A DNA stretch of 45,231 bases from Bacteroidales bacterium (GCA_023229135.1 JALNZT010000034.1:1-45231); one strand, 5' to 3'. Positions 33,862 to 43,517 are shown, numbered from the stretch's first letter. Notes: generated from the sequence alone by a model not told the origin. Numbers and translations are program-made.

Positions 33862-35448
33862 ATGAGTTACAAATTATTAATCGCAGCAATCGTTCTCTCA
33901 ACACTTTTTAGTTGTCAGGATGCAAAAAAAGAAGGAGCATCAAAGACGGACGAAAAAACTGCAACTTCTGCTGCTATCCCAACGTTTTCTCAAACCACGG
34001 ATATCCCAAAAGGTATAATGACCCCAGATGAGGTAGAAACTTCTATCGGAACATTAAACTTTTTCGATGGCACGCCAACACAAGAAACCGTGCAATTGGT
34101 TTATGACAATTTAGACCGTTCACGAGGTATTGAAGCCTTTTTAAAAGGTATTCAAGGTGCATCTATTAGAGAATTGATAGAAGGGCCAAAAGCTATTGGA
34201 GCGAATGTAAAATTCAATGATATTATGATTATTGAATTATTGAACTCTAAGGGTATATTTCTTACCGGAAATACTTCCACATTGTATCTGGCACCTGTGT
34301 TAGATTTAAAAGAGAATGGTCCCATGGTAGTTGAAGCACCTCCCGGATTGCTCGGTGGTTTTAACTCAGCTTGGTTTGAATACATCACTGACATCGGTGT
34401 TTTTGGACCCGACAAAGGGAAAGGTGGTAAATTTCTTGTAGTACCTCCGGGTTACGAAGGCGATATACCCTCGGGTTACTTCGTTGTAAAATCTCCAACT
34501 TTTAAAACCTGGGGCTTTATGCGCTTGTCTATTGCAGATGGTTTAGAGAATGCTACCAATTTGGCAAAAGCTAAAGTAAAAGTATATCCGCTGTCTATGG
34601 CGAATAACATTCCTGAAATGAATTTTGTTAATGCTACGGATAAAGCATTCAACACTGTGCATCACAATGATTTTACGTTCTACGAAGAAATCAATAAAAC
34701 CATTCAGGAAGAACCTTTAGAAATGTTGGATCCAGAAACAAGGGGCTTATTTGCTTCTATTGGTATTGAAAAAGGAAAACCATTTGCACCAGATGATAGA
34801 ATGAAAAAAATTCTTACCGATGCCGTTGCCATTGGGAATGCAACCATACGTTCCACCATGTGGTATCCAAGAGTAAGTGGAAGTGGAGGCACTATGGAAG
34901 GCATTCAAATTTATCCAGACACCGAAAGTGCTTGGCTGATGGCTTTTAAAGACAAGAATGTTTTCTTTAATGGTAAAGACAAACAAACGATGAATACTGA
35001 CGCCAGAGCATTCTACTATTATGGTTATACTATCGTTACACCTGCTATGGCGGTATCTATCCCTGGGAAAGGATCAGATTACGCAATTGCCTATGTAGAT
35101 GCCAATAAAAAAGCAATGGATGGCTCCAAAACCTATAAAGTGCACTTGCCGCCAAATGTACCGGTGAATAATTTCTGGGCATTCACTATTTACGACACCC
35201 AAACAAGATCGCAACTACAAACAGATCAAGTGCTTCCTTCCGTTGGCAGCCAAACCAAAGGATTTAAAACCAATGCAGACGGATCCATCGATGTGTATTT
35301 TGCTCCAAAAGCCCCTGAAGGGTTTGAAAATAACTGGTTGCAAACCATTCCCGGCAAAAGCTGGTTTACGCTCTTAAGAATGTACGGTCCATTAGATCCT
35401 TGGCTAGAGAAAACTTGGAGACCAAGTGAAATTATAGAAGTTAAATAA
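33862..35448 (+). CDS. DUF1254/DUF1214 lipoprotein 1
   Basis: 528 residues. Lipobox LFSC (C18) marks a lipoprotein. The N-terminal half contains the DUF1254 domain (about 95-225; VEAPPGLLGGFNSAWFEYITDIGVFGPD, then GYFVVKSPTFKTWGFMRL). The C-terminal quarter has DUF1214 (about 400-510; VPVNNFWAFTIYDTQTRSQLQTDQ, DGSIDVYFAPKAPEGFENNWLQT). The biochemical role of the family is unknown; members lie in the periplasm. It begins a plus-strand unit that includes the second DUF1254 gene 56 bp downstream, expressed probably from element D. Confidence 0.9.
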   Translation: MSYKLLIAAIVLSTLFSCQDAKKEGASKTDEKTATSAAIPTFSQTTDIPKGIMTPDEVETSIGTLNFFDGTPTQETVQLVYDNLDRSRGIEAFLKGIQGASIRELIEGPKAIGANVKFNDIMIIELLNSKGIFLTGNTSTLYLAPVLDLKENGPMVVEAPPGLLGGFNSAWFEYITDIGVFGPDKGKGGKFLVVPPGYEGDIPSGYFVVKSPTFKTWGFMRLSIADGLENATNLAKAKVKVYPLSMANNIPEMNFVNATDKAFNTVHHNDFTFYEEINKTIQEEPLEMLDPETRGLFASIGIEKGKPFAPDDRMKKILTDAVAIGNATIRSTMWYPRVSGSGGTMEGIQIYPDTESAWLMAFKDKNVFFNGKDKQTMNTDARAFYYYGYTIVTPAMAVSIPGKGSDYAIAYVDANKKAMDGSKTYKVHLPPNVPVNNFWAFTIYDTQTRSQLQTDQVLPSVGSQTKGFKTNADGSIDVYFAPKAPEGFENNWLQTIPGKSWFTLLRMYGPLDPWLEKTWRPSEIIEVK

Positions 35449-35504
35449 AAGCTTAGCATAATCCAAAAATCAAAAATCAATTCAACAATAAAAACACTTT
35501 AATC

Positions 35505-36941
35505 ATGAAATCTAAAACACTTTTAAAAATGCTATCCGTCGGGATATTAGTGATCGCAATGGCTGCTTGTAATAATCAGTCCGCAAAAACTATAAATGAA
35601 TCCATAGATGCATTACCTCTTGATTCAATAAAAGCAATTGCCCATGATACTTATATTTACGGGTATCCGATGGTAGATAATTACCGTGTTGAATATGATT
35701 ATTATGTAGATAATTCAAACAAAGAATTTAAGGCACCCTGGAATCAGATTAAAAATATCGCGCAGGTTTATACCGCAGCTGATAAAGCGGTGCAAACAGC
35801 TAACTCAGACACGCCTTATTCATGGATAGGTTATGATTTAAGAAATGAGCCACTTGTGCTAAGCTTGCCAGAAATTGAAGAAGGCCGTTATTACAGCGTT
35901 CAATTTATAGATAGTTATACTTACAATTTCGCTTATTTGGGATCAAGATCAGCGGGTAACAAAGCCGGAACATATATGTTGGTTGGCCCAAATTGGAAAG
36001 AGGAATCAGTTGAAGGGATAGATAAGGTTATAAAATCTGAAACTGAAATTGGCGTCATCGTTTATAGAACGCAGCTTTTCAATCCTGAAGATATTGATAA
36101 GGTCAAGGAAATACAAGCCAATTACAAAGTACAAACCTTATCTGAATATTTGGGAAAAACTCCTGTAGCCACTTCTCCTTCTGTTGAATGGATGAAACCT
36201 TTAACGCCAGAAGCGCAAAAATCTTCCTTGGAGTTTTTTAATGAGTTGAATTTCGTGATGAATTTTTGCCCAACAGTGCCATCTGAAAAAGCCTTACTGG
36301 CACGTTTTGCCAAAATTGGTGTGGGCCCAGGAAAAACCATTGATTTTGCAACACTTTCCCCTGAAATTAAAAATGCATTTCAAGCTGGAATTAAAGAAGC
36401 ATGGGAGGTAACTTATGCGAATTTAATGAAAAAAGTTGCAGTTGGTGAAGTTGCATCAGAAGACGTATTTGGAACCAGAGAATATATAAATGGGAATTAT
36501 TTATACAGAATGGCAGGCGATGTATTGGGGCTTTATGGCAATTCTAAAGAAGAAGCTATTTATCCACTATACAGAAATGATTCGGAGGGAAATCCATTGG
36601 ATGCATCTACCAATAAATACACCTTAAAATTTAAAGCCGGTGAATTGCCTCCGGTAAATGCCTTTTGGTCTTTGACCATGTATAATTTACCTCAAAGCTT
36701 AATGGTCGAAAATCCAATCAATCGCTATTTGATAAACTCACCAATGCTCCCTGAATTGAAGAAAGACGCAGATGGAGGGATAACACTTTACATTCAAAAT
36801 GAATCTCCTGGAAACGACAAAGAATCAAACTGGTTGCCAGCTCCAAAAGGTCCATTTTGGACGGTATTGAGACTGTATTGGCCAAAATCAGAAGCTTATG
36901 ATGGCACCTGGGAAAAACCAGCGATAAATCTTGTAAAATAA
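35505..36941 (+). CDS. DUF1254/DUF1214 lipoprotein 2
   Basis: 478 residues, paralogous in layout to its upstream neighbour but with a different DUF1254 subtype. Lipobox MAAC (C22). N-terminal DUF1254 (about 40-170): DTYIYGYPMVDNYRVEYDYYV, QTANSDTPYSWIGYDL, GRYYSVQFIDSYTYNFAYLG. C-terminal DUF1214 (about 350-475): PPVNAFWSLTMYNLPQSLMVENPINRY and GGITLYIQNESPGNDKESNWLPAPKGPFW. Function unknown. The tandem arrangement suggests that the two proteins work together, perhaps as a hetero-oligomer (inference). Confidence 0.9.
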   Translation: MKSKTLLKMLSVGILVIAMAACNNQSAKTINESIDALPLDSIKAIAHDTYIYGYPMVDNYRVEYDYYVDNSNKEFKAPWNQIKNIAQVYTAADKAVQTANSDTPYSWIGYDLRNEPLVLSLPEIEEGRYYSVQFIDSYTYNFAYLGSRSAGNKAGTYMLVGPNWKEESVEGIDKVIKSETEIGVIVYRTQLFNPEDIDKVKEIQANYKVQTLSEYLGKTPVATSPSVEWMKPLTPEAQKSSLEFFNELNFVMNFCPTVPSEKALLARFAKIGVGPGKTIDFATLSPEIKNAFQAGIKEAWEVTYANLMKKVAVGEVASEDVFGTREYINGNYLYRMAGDVLGLYGNSKEEAIYPLYRNDSEGNPLDASTNKYTLKFKAGELPPVNAFWSLTMYNLPQSLMVENPINRYLINSPMLPELKKDADGGITLYIQNESPGNDKESNWLPAPKGPFWTVLRLYWPKSEAYDGTWEKPAINLVK

Positions 36942-37213
36942 AATACTTGGTGGCCCAGTACAATTGAATTGGTTGAGCCTGCAAAAGTAGCATTTCGCCA
37001 CTAAGACACGAAAACAGAATGATTGAGACAATTTAAACACTTGATATTCACTATTTTAAAAATCATAGTTTTGTATGTATAGCTGGCATTTTTTATCTTG
37101 TGACTTATTGGATCAGGTTCAATCATTGAATTTTAAAATGTAAATCAGATGAATTTAAACATAGTGCGCGCAAGCTAATTACAAATAGTTATACATAAAC
37201 CGATTAAATGCTT

Positions 37214-38029
37214 ATGAAAAAAATCACACTTCTATACGCTGCCTTATTTATGGTTGCTGCAGCCTTTGCACAAGAGAAACCAAAAACTGACGCAGCTGCT
37301 GCTGACGCCTTGGCAAAGCAGCTTCAAAACCCAATTGCTAGCCTTATTAGCGTTCCAATTCAAGGAAACTTTGATTTTGGTTACGACCCTAACAGCGGCT
37401 CTCGGATACTCGTGAATATTCAACCAGTGATTCCATTGAGTATAAGCGAGGACTGGAATTTGATAACCAGAATCATTTTACCCGTAGTGTCTCAAACAGA
37501 TATTTATGGTTCGAGTGGCAATCAGTTTGGGCTTGGTGATGTTACCATGAGTGCTTTCTTTTCGCCCAAAGCGCCAACTTCCAAAGGATTGATTTGGGGA
37601 GTAGGACCAGTTTTTGTAGTGCCAACGGCTACCGATAAATTATTGGGGGCTGAGAAGTTTGGCGTTGGACCAACTGCGATTGGGCTAATGCAAGTTGGAA
37701 AAATCACTGTCGGACTTTTGTTCAATCACGTATGGTCTGTAGCAGGTAGCGCTACAAGGGCAGATATCAACAACAGTTTTTTTCAGCCTTTTTTAGCCAA
37801 AAACTTTCCGGGTGGTTATGCGGTAAGCTTAAATACTGAATTGAGCCAGAACTGGGATGCGAAAGCTACCACAGGTACCATAAATATTGGTGGTTCAAAG
37901 GTAATTGCGATAGGAAAACAAAGAGCGCAAATTGCTTTTGGTCCGCGTATTCCTTACGGAAACGGTAATAATTCCGATTGGGGTTTTAGGGCGCAGTTTA
38001 CGCTACTGTTTCCTGCAGGAGCAAAATAG
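37214..38029 (+). CDS. Outer-membrane beta-barrel protein (neuromedin U-like annotation family)
   Basis: 271 residues from the second ATG (MKKITLLYAALF); an in-frame ATG at 37208 adds two residues. A signal peptide is cleaved near AFAQ. The mature protein is a run of amphipathic strands (LISVPIQGNFDFGYDP, RILVNIQPVIPLSISEDWNLITRIILPVVSQ, GLGDVTMSAFFSP, IWGVGPVFVVPTATD) ending in FRAQFTLLF, typical of an outer-membrane barrel. The family is often labelled transporter or neuromedin U in Bacteroidota and Proteobacteria. Substrate unknown. A 272-bp AT-rich gap precedes it without recognisable signals. Confidence 0.8.
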   Translation: MKKITLLYAALFMVAAAFAQEKPKTDAAAADALAKQLQNPIASLISVPIQGNFDFGYDPNSGSRILVNIQPVIPLSISEDWNLITRIILPVVSQTDIYGSSGNQFGLGDVTMSAFFSPKAPTSKGLIWGVGPVFVVPTATDKLLGAEKFGVGPTAIGLMQVGKITVGLLFNHVWSVAGSATRADINNSFFQPFLAKNFPGGYAVSLNTELSQNWDAKATTGTINIGGSKVIAIGKQRAQIAFGPRIPYGNGNNSDWGFRAQFTLLFPAGAK

Positions 38030-38206
38030 TTGACTTTTTAGCTCATTAATTAACAATTTTAATAAAAATAAATGGTAGATAATTGACACTTTAAAATCAA
38101 TACATTACAAATTGAATTAGTTGTATCAACAAGTTTTTTGAAAAAAATAAGTCTAAATAGAAATATCCTTAACGTAATTATTATTAACAAATTAAATCCT
38201 AAAATC

Positions 38207-38686
38207 ATGAAAAGTAAAATTTTAAGTTTTTTAAGTGTGCTGTTTATCGCAGTGCTGTTTGGCCAAAACATAAATGCACAAACCAATAAGGAAGAGACTG
38301 ATTTATTCCAGTCAATATTTGGCATGGAGAAAAAAGCCATTGTAGCTGAATTTATTGGTGTTGATAGTAGCAATCCTTTTTGGGCATTGTACGATGAGTA
38401 TGAAACCAAACGCAAGGAATTGGGTAAAGATCGCATTTCATCATTGATGACTTATGTAGAAAATTACAACAGTCTAAATGATGAGAATTACGATGAAACC
38501 ATTAAAAAAATGATTTCTCTGCGCAAAGCGAATGATAAATTAATGGATCAATACTATAAGAAAATCAAAAAGGCTTCTGGCTCCAAAGTAGCGGCGCAGT
38601 TCTTCCAACTGGAAGGTTTCTTCCTCTCTGAAATCAGATCCGCCATTTTTGAAGAGATCCCTTATATAGGTGAGTTCGGTAATTAA
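38207..38686 (+). CDS. Secreted protein of unknown function
   Basis: 159 residues from the ATG at 38207, which opens a good signal peptide (MKSKILSFLSVLFIAVLFGQNINAQ). The upstream ATG at 38138 would place 23 odd residues before it. The mature part is helical and charged (FWALYDEYETKRKELGKDRISSLMTYVENY, then KANDKLMDQYYKKIKKASG). No family was recognised. It is the first of several short secreted proteins in the same direction. Confidence 0.65.
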   Translation: MKSKILSFLSVLFIAVLFGQNINAQTNKEETDLFQSIFGMEKKAIVAEFIGVDSSNPFWALYDEYETKRKELGKDRISSLMTYVENYNSLNDENYDETIKKMISLRKANDKLMDQYYKKIKKASGSKVAAQFFQLEGFFLSEIRSAIFEEIPYIGEFGN

Positions 38687-38776
38687 AAAAACACATTCCG
38701 ATCCTGTAAAATAGAGCAACTAATAACAAAGTGCTGGTCTATTTTACCGGACACAATCAAACAAAATCTGAATACG

Positions 38777-39286
38777 ATGAAAAAACAATTTTTTAACCTA
38801 AGTCTAGTCACGCTTTTCCTATTCATAGGCTTCAATTCATTTGCACAAAGTGCTGGTGAGGCAGTTGCTAAAAAAGTTGGAGTTTATATTTTTCCTGCGA
38901 ATGATCAAACACCTGAACAACAAGCAAAGGATGAGTCTGATTGTTACACCTGGGCAGTTAAACAATCAGGTTACGATCCAATTAATCCAACTGTGGTTCA
39001 GGCCAAAGAGGTGCCAGCAGGTCCTGATGGTGCTGCCGTAGCGGGTGCTGCAGGTGGTGCAGCAGTGGGAGCAGCCATTGGCGCTATTTCGGGCGATACC
39101 GGCAAAGGAGCAGCTATTGGTGCAATAAGCGGAGCAGTGTTGGGGCGCAGAAGAGGAAATATAGTCCATGCTTCTGAACAAAATCAGGAGAAGAATCAAG
39201 CCGCACAATCGAATAAAAGCCTGGAAGAAGGCTTTAAAAAAGCCTTTTCAGTTTGTCTCGAAGGAAAAAATTACACCGTAAAATAA
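38777..39286 (+). CDS. Secreted glycine-zipper protein
   Basis: 169 residues. Signal peptide ends near SFAQ. The central region GAAVAGAAGGAAVGAAIGAISG, followed by GKGAAIGAISGAVLGRRRG, is a glycine-zipper motif that packs against membranes. Flanking parts hold two conserved Cys (DESDCYTWAVKQSGYDP and FSVCLEGKNY), which could form a disulfide. This layout is common in envelope proteins of unknown role. The next start is 18 bp downstream, so co-transcription is likely. Confidence 0.8.
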   Translation: MKKQFFNLSLVTLFLFIGFNSFAQSAGEAVAKKVGVYIFPANDQTPEQQAKDESDCYTWAVKQSGYDPINPTVVQAKEVPAGPDGAAVAGAAGGAAVGAAIGAISGDTGKGAAIGAISGAVLGRRRGNIVHASEQNQEKNQAAQSNKSLEEGFKKAFSVCLEGKNYTVK

Positions 39287-39304
39287 TCCAATAAAACCGT
39301 ACTA

Positions 39305-40078
39305 ATGAAAAAATCCTATTCAATCCTAGTTATTCTCTTTATTCTTGGGGTTAAAGCCATATTTGCTCAAATTTCTGATAAAGATTGGAATTATTTGCTG
39401 GTAAGAGAAGATGCTGTGAAGCCTTCTATGGCAGCTTATTATGAGGGTTCGCTTGCCGATATGAAGTTGTTTCTAACTGAGAATAAGGTGAAACACGTGA
39501 ATTATATGACACAGTTGCAGGACAACTATCGCTATTCGCACGTAACACCGCTCAACAGCATGGACGATATAAACGGAGGCCTGAGGGCATTTATCAAAGG
39601 CGAGAATAAATCTGCCGAGTTTGACCTAATATGGGGAGATTTGAATGAAACCATTGAGAGCTTCAAATATTATGTGGTAAAGTATGAGCCTGAATTGTCT
39701 TATGTACCTGATGGAAAAGTATGGCTGGAAGAAGCTCCTTACCGGAGATGGAATTATCTACATTTTGAGCCTGGTACAGAAAAGGAAGCAGAACAAATTC
39801 TTCTGGCATGGAAAAATCTTTACAAAAACAAAGGAGTAAAAAGTGGATTTAGGGTATTTAAAGGGGTGATTGGACTCGATCAACCTGTTATACTGTTCAC
39901 CACTTGGTCAAAAAGTCCATTGGATTATCAGGTAGAACTCCAAGAAAGCATTGATCTATTGGAAGATGAGGGTAGTATTTTGTGGCTCGCTATGATGGAA
40001 TTAGTTAGGAAAGCTGAAACTATCGAAGGCTGGTATTTGCCACAATATTCTTTCACACCAGCAGCTCAAAAAGATTAG
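39305..40078 (+). CDS. Secreted protein of unknown function
   Basis: 257 residues with signal peptide (MKKSYSILVILFILGVKAIFAQ). The mature part appears to hold two similar alpha/beta stretches, about 25-110 and 145-225, with alternating strands and helices (FEPGTEKEAEQILLAWKNLYKNKG, then VIGLDQPVILFTTWSKSPLDY). This brings to mind dimeric alpha-beta barrel (ABM/NIPSNAP-like) folds, but I have no motif proof. Function unknown. Confidence 0.65.
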   Translation: MKKSYSILVILFILGVKAIFAQISDKDWNYLLVREDAVKPSMAAYYEGSLADMKLFLTENKVKHVNYMTQLQDNYRYSHVTPLNSMDDINGGLRAFIKGENKSAEFDLIWGDLNETIESFKYYVVKYEPELSYVPDGKVWLEEAPYRRWNYLHFEPGTEKEAEQILLAWKNLYKNKGVKSGFRVFKGVIGLDQPVILFTTWSKSPLDYQVELQESIDLLEDEGSILWLAMMELVRKAETIEGWYLPQYSFTPAAQKD

Positions 40079-40182
40079 TATTTAGTTAAGGCACTGTCAG
40101 GAAAGAACTAACCCAACATTTGTTAGTTGGATAGCATTGCCAAACAGTTTATTTCAGTCAGACCGTTTTAAACTATATCCTT

Positions 40183-40908
40183 ATGAAAACGCTAATCATT
40201 GCCGTAATTTTTTTACTTACAATGGTCGATATTCATGGTCAGAATCTGGATGAAAAAGCCATTGCCAAAAACGAGATAGATCTGGTAATAACTGATTTAC
40301 TTGATGGATCATTCCAGCTTAAATACGAACGTGCGTTGGGAAATCATTTCTCAGTTAATTTGGGTTTGGGTTATAAAGGAAAATACGGATTTGTTAGTCG
40401 TTCTGGTCTGGATACCGATAAAATAAAAACGGATGGCCTTTTCTATTCAGGATTTAAGATAATTCCAGAGCTACGTTACTATTTAAGAAATGGCGACTAT
40501 GCTGAGCTGAAGGGATTTTATTTGGGTGCATATCTTAAATATTCTAATTTTCACGCTGATCTCGGCGGAAAATATATCACGAATGCTCAGGAGCAATTTG
40601 AGCTGGAATTTGATGCCTCTATCCAAGTTACCTCGCTAGGATTAATGGTTGGCTATAAATTACCTATAGCTAAAAAGTTTTCGATGGATTTTTTAATTGC
40701 AGGTCCTGGTGCCGGATTTTATAATTTTTCAATTGAAAATAAAAAAGATTTACCAGACGAATTTTATGAAGACCTTAATGAGGTGCTAAATAAGTATCCC
40801 ATATTCGATTTATTGGATGGAAATTTTAGGTTTAGTGCTGCTCATAGAAGATCCAACTTCAATTTATTGAGCTTAAGATATGCCATTTCATTTGGTTATT
40901 CATTTTAA
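40183..40908 (+). CDS. DUF3575-like outer-membrane protein
   Basis: 241 residues with a signal peptide ending near IHGQ. The start of the mature part (NEIDLVITDLLDGSFQLKYERALGNHFSVNLGLGYKG), the later RYYLRN and YLGAYLKY strands, and the final aromatic strand SFGYSF fit the DUF3575 class of small outer-membrane barrels in Bacteroidota. Role unknown. It precedes a lipoprotein gene by 14 bp. Confidence 0.75.
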   Translation: MKTLIIAVIFLLTMVDIHGQNLDEKAIAKNEIDLVITDLLDGSFQLKYERALGNHFSVNLGLGYKGKYGFVSRSGLDTDKIKTDGLFYSGFKIIPELRYYLRNGDYAELKGFYLGAYLKYSNFHADLGGKYITNAQEQFELEFDASIQVTSLGLMVGYKLPIAKKFSMDFLIAGPGAGFYNFSIENKKDLPDEFYEDLNEVLNKYPIFDLLDGNFRFSAAHRRSNFNLLSLRYAISFGYSF

Positions 40909-40922
40909 AATAATTATTGCCC

Positions 40923-41582
40923 ATGAAAAAATCAAGCTATCAATTTTTAAGTCTAACTCTTATTTTGTTTTTGAGCGGATGTTCGAGTGTAACAGTATTA
41001 AACTCTTGGAAATCAGATGATTCAAACGCCATAAAGGACAATAACTTTATTGTAATTGCACGAACAGCTAATACGCAAACACGCATTGCTTTTGAGAACG
41101 AAATGGTGAAACAGCTATCCGAAAGAGGTATGAAAGCTACGGCAAGTTTCACAAAATTCCCAAAGATAGATCCGGATCAAGAAGTGACCGAAGAGCGTGT
41201 AAATGAAATTATTGCCACACTAAAGAATGATGGTTTTAATGCTGTTGTTTTAACTGTGTTGAAGGAAGTGGAAAATTTGACTCAAACCACCGTAGAAGGA
41301 GGTGGCAATTACTATGGCAATTACCCTCGCTATTATAGAGGATTTGGTGGTTATTATCGCAATCCAATGTCTTATTCCAGGTATGGAACCCTTATGCCTG
41401 AAACCTATACTACCACCACCACTCAAAACTACGTTTTAGAAACGGTAATTTATAATTTGGATGAATCTAATGAAAAACAATTAGTGGCCGTAGTGACCTC
41501 AAAAATTGAAGATCCTGGGAGCGCGTCAAACACAGCAGTGCAATACGTAAAAGCAATAACGAAAAGTTTTGATCAAAAATAA
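40923..41582 (+). CDS. Lipoprotein of unknown function (DUF4136-like)
   Basis: 219 residues from ATG 40923; an upstream in-frame TTG is unlikely. Lipobox FLSGC. The body has VLNSWKS, then FIVIARTANTQTRIAFENEMVKQLSERG, then NDGFNAVVLTVLKEV, which recalls lipoproteins of the DUF4136 type. It has a Tyr/Gly-rich linker (GGGNYYGNYPRYYRGFGGYY) and a late strand LVAVVTSKIEDPG. Function unknown. Tight spacing (14 and 32 bp) joins it to the genes on either side. Confidence 0.7.
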   Translation: MKKSSYQFLSLTLILFLSGCSSVTVLNSWKSDDSNAIKDNNFIVIARTANTQTRIAFENEMVKQLSERGMKATASFTKFPKIDPDQEVTEERVNEIIATLKNDGFNAVVLTVLKEVENLTQTTVEGGGNYYGNYPRYYRGFGGYYRNPMSYSRYGTLMPETYTTTTTQNYVLETVIYNLDESNEKQLVAVVTSKIEDPGSASNTAVQYVKAITKSFDQK

Positions 41583-41614
41583 AATGATGTTTGTTTAATT
41601 TTATATAGAAAAAG

Positions 41615-42331
41615 ATGCGTAAAATAAAAAGTATTTTAATAGCGGTAGCCCTATTGTTCATAGGGAGTACTGCACAGTCTCAAGTTTTAATATCGCTGCT
41701 ATTAGGTGATAAATTGAATTCTGACGGATTGGAGTTTGGTCTTGAAGGCGGTTTTAACTGGTCTGGTATTTCACATCTGGAAGCTAATACACAGTTGTCA
41801 TCTTTTAATCTTGGTTTCTATTTTGATATTAGATTGAAAAACCAATGGAATTTATATACGGGACTTTTAGTAAAAGCAAAAATGGGAGATGATAAACTAA
41901 CAGCCAATGATCTGGTATTTCTCGAAATAACGCCTAAAGCAGAAGAAGGTACTTACAGCCAAAAGATTAACTATTTTGTTGCGCCAGTGTTGATTAAATA
42001 TAATTTCAAAAATAGAATTTACTTAGAAGCTGGGCCTCAGTTTAGTTTGATGCACAAAGCATGGGTTGAGTTTAATTCTGAAATTGACGACAGGAAAACA
42101 AAAATAAAAGACTTTAATAGAGATAAAATTAACTGGTTTGATGCAGGCCTGACTATTGGAACAGGATATAAGTTAATGGCTGAATCCGGTATGACCCTTG
42201 GTGTGAAATATTATTATGGTCTGGCCAATGTTTATCATGGTGTGTCAGGGACTAACAACAGTTCGTTTTTTGTAAAGTTAAACATTCCAATAGGGGTTGC
42301 TAAAAGCAAAGAAAAAACGGAATCTAAATAA
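41615..42331 (+). CDS. Outer-membrane beta-barrel (PorT-like) protein
   Basis: 238 residues, signal peptide ending near AQSQ. The mature sequence (GLEFGLEGGFNWSGIS, LGFYFDIRLKNQWNLYTGLLVKAKMG, YFVAPVLIKYNF, YLEAGPQFSLMHKA, FDAGLTIGTGYKL, TLGVKYYYGLANVYHG, FFVKLNIPIGV) is the alternating strand pattern of PF13568-type barrels. No ligand can be named. It starts 32 bp after the lipoprotein gene. Confidence 0.82.
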   Translation: MRKIKSILIAVALLFIGSTAQSQVLISLLLGDKLNSDGLEFGLEGGFNWSGISHLEANTQLSSFNLGFYFDIRLKNQWNLYTGLLVKAKMGDDKLTANDLVFLEITPKAEEGTYSQKINYFVAPVLIKYNFKNRIYLEAGPQFSLMHKAWVEFNSEIDDRKTKIKDFNRDKINWFDAGLTIGTGYKLMAESGMTLGVKYYYGLANVYHGVSGTNNSSFFVKLNIPIGVAKSKEKTESK

Positions 42332-42346
42332 TCAACACGAATCAAG

Positions 42347-43378
42347 ATGAAAAGAATATACTTGATATTAATTATAGCTGTATTTTTCATGCAGCAAGCA
42401 AACGCACAATATGCCACCACAAAGATTAAGAAAACACATGAGGCATATACTGATAGCCTTAAGCAGGTAAAATATGACAATGTTTTTCCTATATGGGGGC
42501 AAAAAGCCTATAGCAATGGTTTTGACCTTCCTTATCCAACCGGTGTAATGGTAAATTACATCTATATGAAACAAGGACTTATTATCGATAATATGCGGTT
42601 GGGTCTGAAAACAGATAACTTGGACATTCCTCTTACAGGAGTTGATTTTATCGAATTTAGTAATAATTACAGCACGGCAAGTTCCGTATTGATTCGCCCC
42701 GACTTGTGGATACTCCCGTTTTTGAATGTTTATGGGTTGTTTGGAAGAGGGACTTCTACCACAGAAATAAACCTAAAATACCCCATTGAAATGAAGTCAG
42801 TCGTTGAGCAAAAATTGAGCTCAAACGGCTTTGGACTTACTGCAGCAGGTGGATTAGGACCTGTTTGGCTCGCTTTAGATTGGAATATTACCTGGAGCAA
42901 GCCTGAATTGTTGGATAAAGCAGTAAAGGTAAACACGGTTGGTATGCGGATGGGTCATAACTTTGTGAGTAAGACGAAACCATACAGGAATATTGGTATT
43001 TGGGTAGGTGCTATGAGCGTTTCATTAGGTTCAAATACCGTTGGCGAATTAAAACTTATTGATGCTTTGCCGCAGGAAACCTGGGATAGGGCAGATGAAA
43101 TTGTTGCTAATTATGATGATTGGTATACTAATGACGCCAGCTTTGCTCAAAAAGCAATTGCTGACAAAACATTGGGGCCATTAGTGGATGCTATCGGTGC
43201 AGCAGATGGTTCAGCTGTTGTGCGTTATGGACTTGATAAGCGCGCCAAACAGCAATGGAATGGTGTTATTGGCGGACAGTTTCAATTAAATAAAAATTGG
43301 ATGTTTCGAGCAGAAGGCGGAATTATTGGCGATCGAAAGTCCTTATTGATCTCAGCAAACTGGAGGTTTTTATTGTAA
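42347..43378 (+). CDS. Probable outer-membrane protein of unknown function
   Basis: 343 residues, signal peptide MKRIYLILIIAVFFMQQANAQ. It is rich in predicted strands (PTGVMVNYIYMKQGLIIDNMRLGLK, FGLTAAGGLGPVWLALDWNITW, IGIWVGAMSVSLG) and ends in NWMFRAEGGIIGDRKSLLISANWRFLL, a typical outer-membrane insertion end. A helical insertion lies at about 240-300. No family was recognised. The ATG is 15 bp after the previous stop. Confidence 0.75.
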   Translation: MKRIYLILIIAVFFMQQANAQYATTKIKKTHEAYTDSLKQVKYDNVFPIWGQKAYSNGFDLPYPTGVMVNYIYMKQGLIIDNMRLGLKTDNLDIPLTGVDFIEFSNNYSTASSVLIRPDLWILPFLNVYGLFGRGTSTTEINLKYPIEMKSVVEQKLSSNGFGLTAAGGLGPVWLALDWNITWSKPELLDKAVKVNTVGMRMGHNFVSKTKPYRNIGIWVGAMSVSLGSNTVGELKLIDALPQETWDRADEIVANYDDWYTNDASFAQKAIADKTLGPLVDAIGAADGSAVVRYGLDKRAKQQWNGVIGGQFQLNKNWMFRAEGGIIGDRKSLLISANWRFLL

Positions 43379-43400
43379 AAAAAGAAATTTTCCCGACCCC

Positions 43401-43517
43401 TCAGGCCGCGACTATCCTGCAACAATAAAAAGTCGTGCCCTGACTTTATTGTGGAGATCAATATTTTGAGATTATACAGCTTTCTCGGCGACACGCGTCA
43501 GGGGACGCGCACCAGCC
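43401..43517 (+). repeat. Direct repeat copy 1 with hairpin head
   Basis: Begins TCAGGCCGCGACT and pairs with AGTCGTGCCCTGA (43431-43443), then shares ACTTTATTGTG, GATTATACAGCTTTCTCG, ACACGCGTCAGG and GACGCGC with copy 2, 139 bp further on. The head (about 45 bp) is identical to the last copy, near 44075. Confidence 0.85.

Noticed and set aside
40106..40128. Inverted repeat AACTAAC/GTTAGTT upstream of the DUF3575-like gene, possible TetR operator
   Set aside because: The half-sites are in the opposite order to O1 and O2 and the spacing differs. It may be a weak hairpin.
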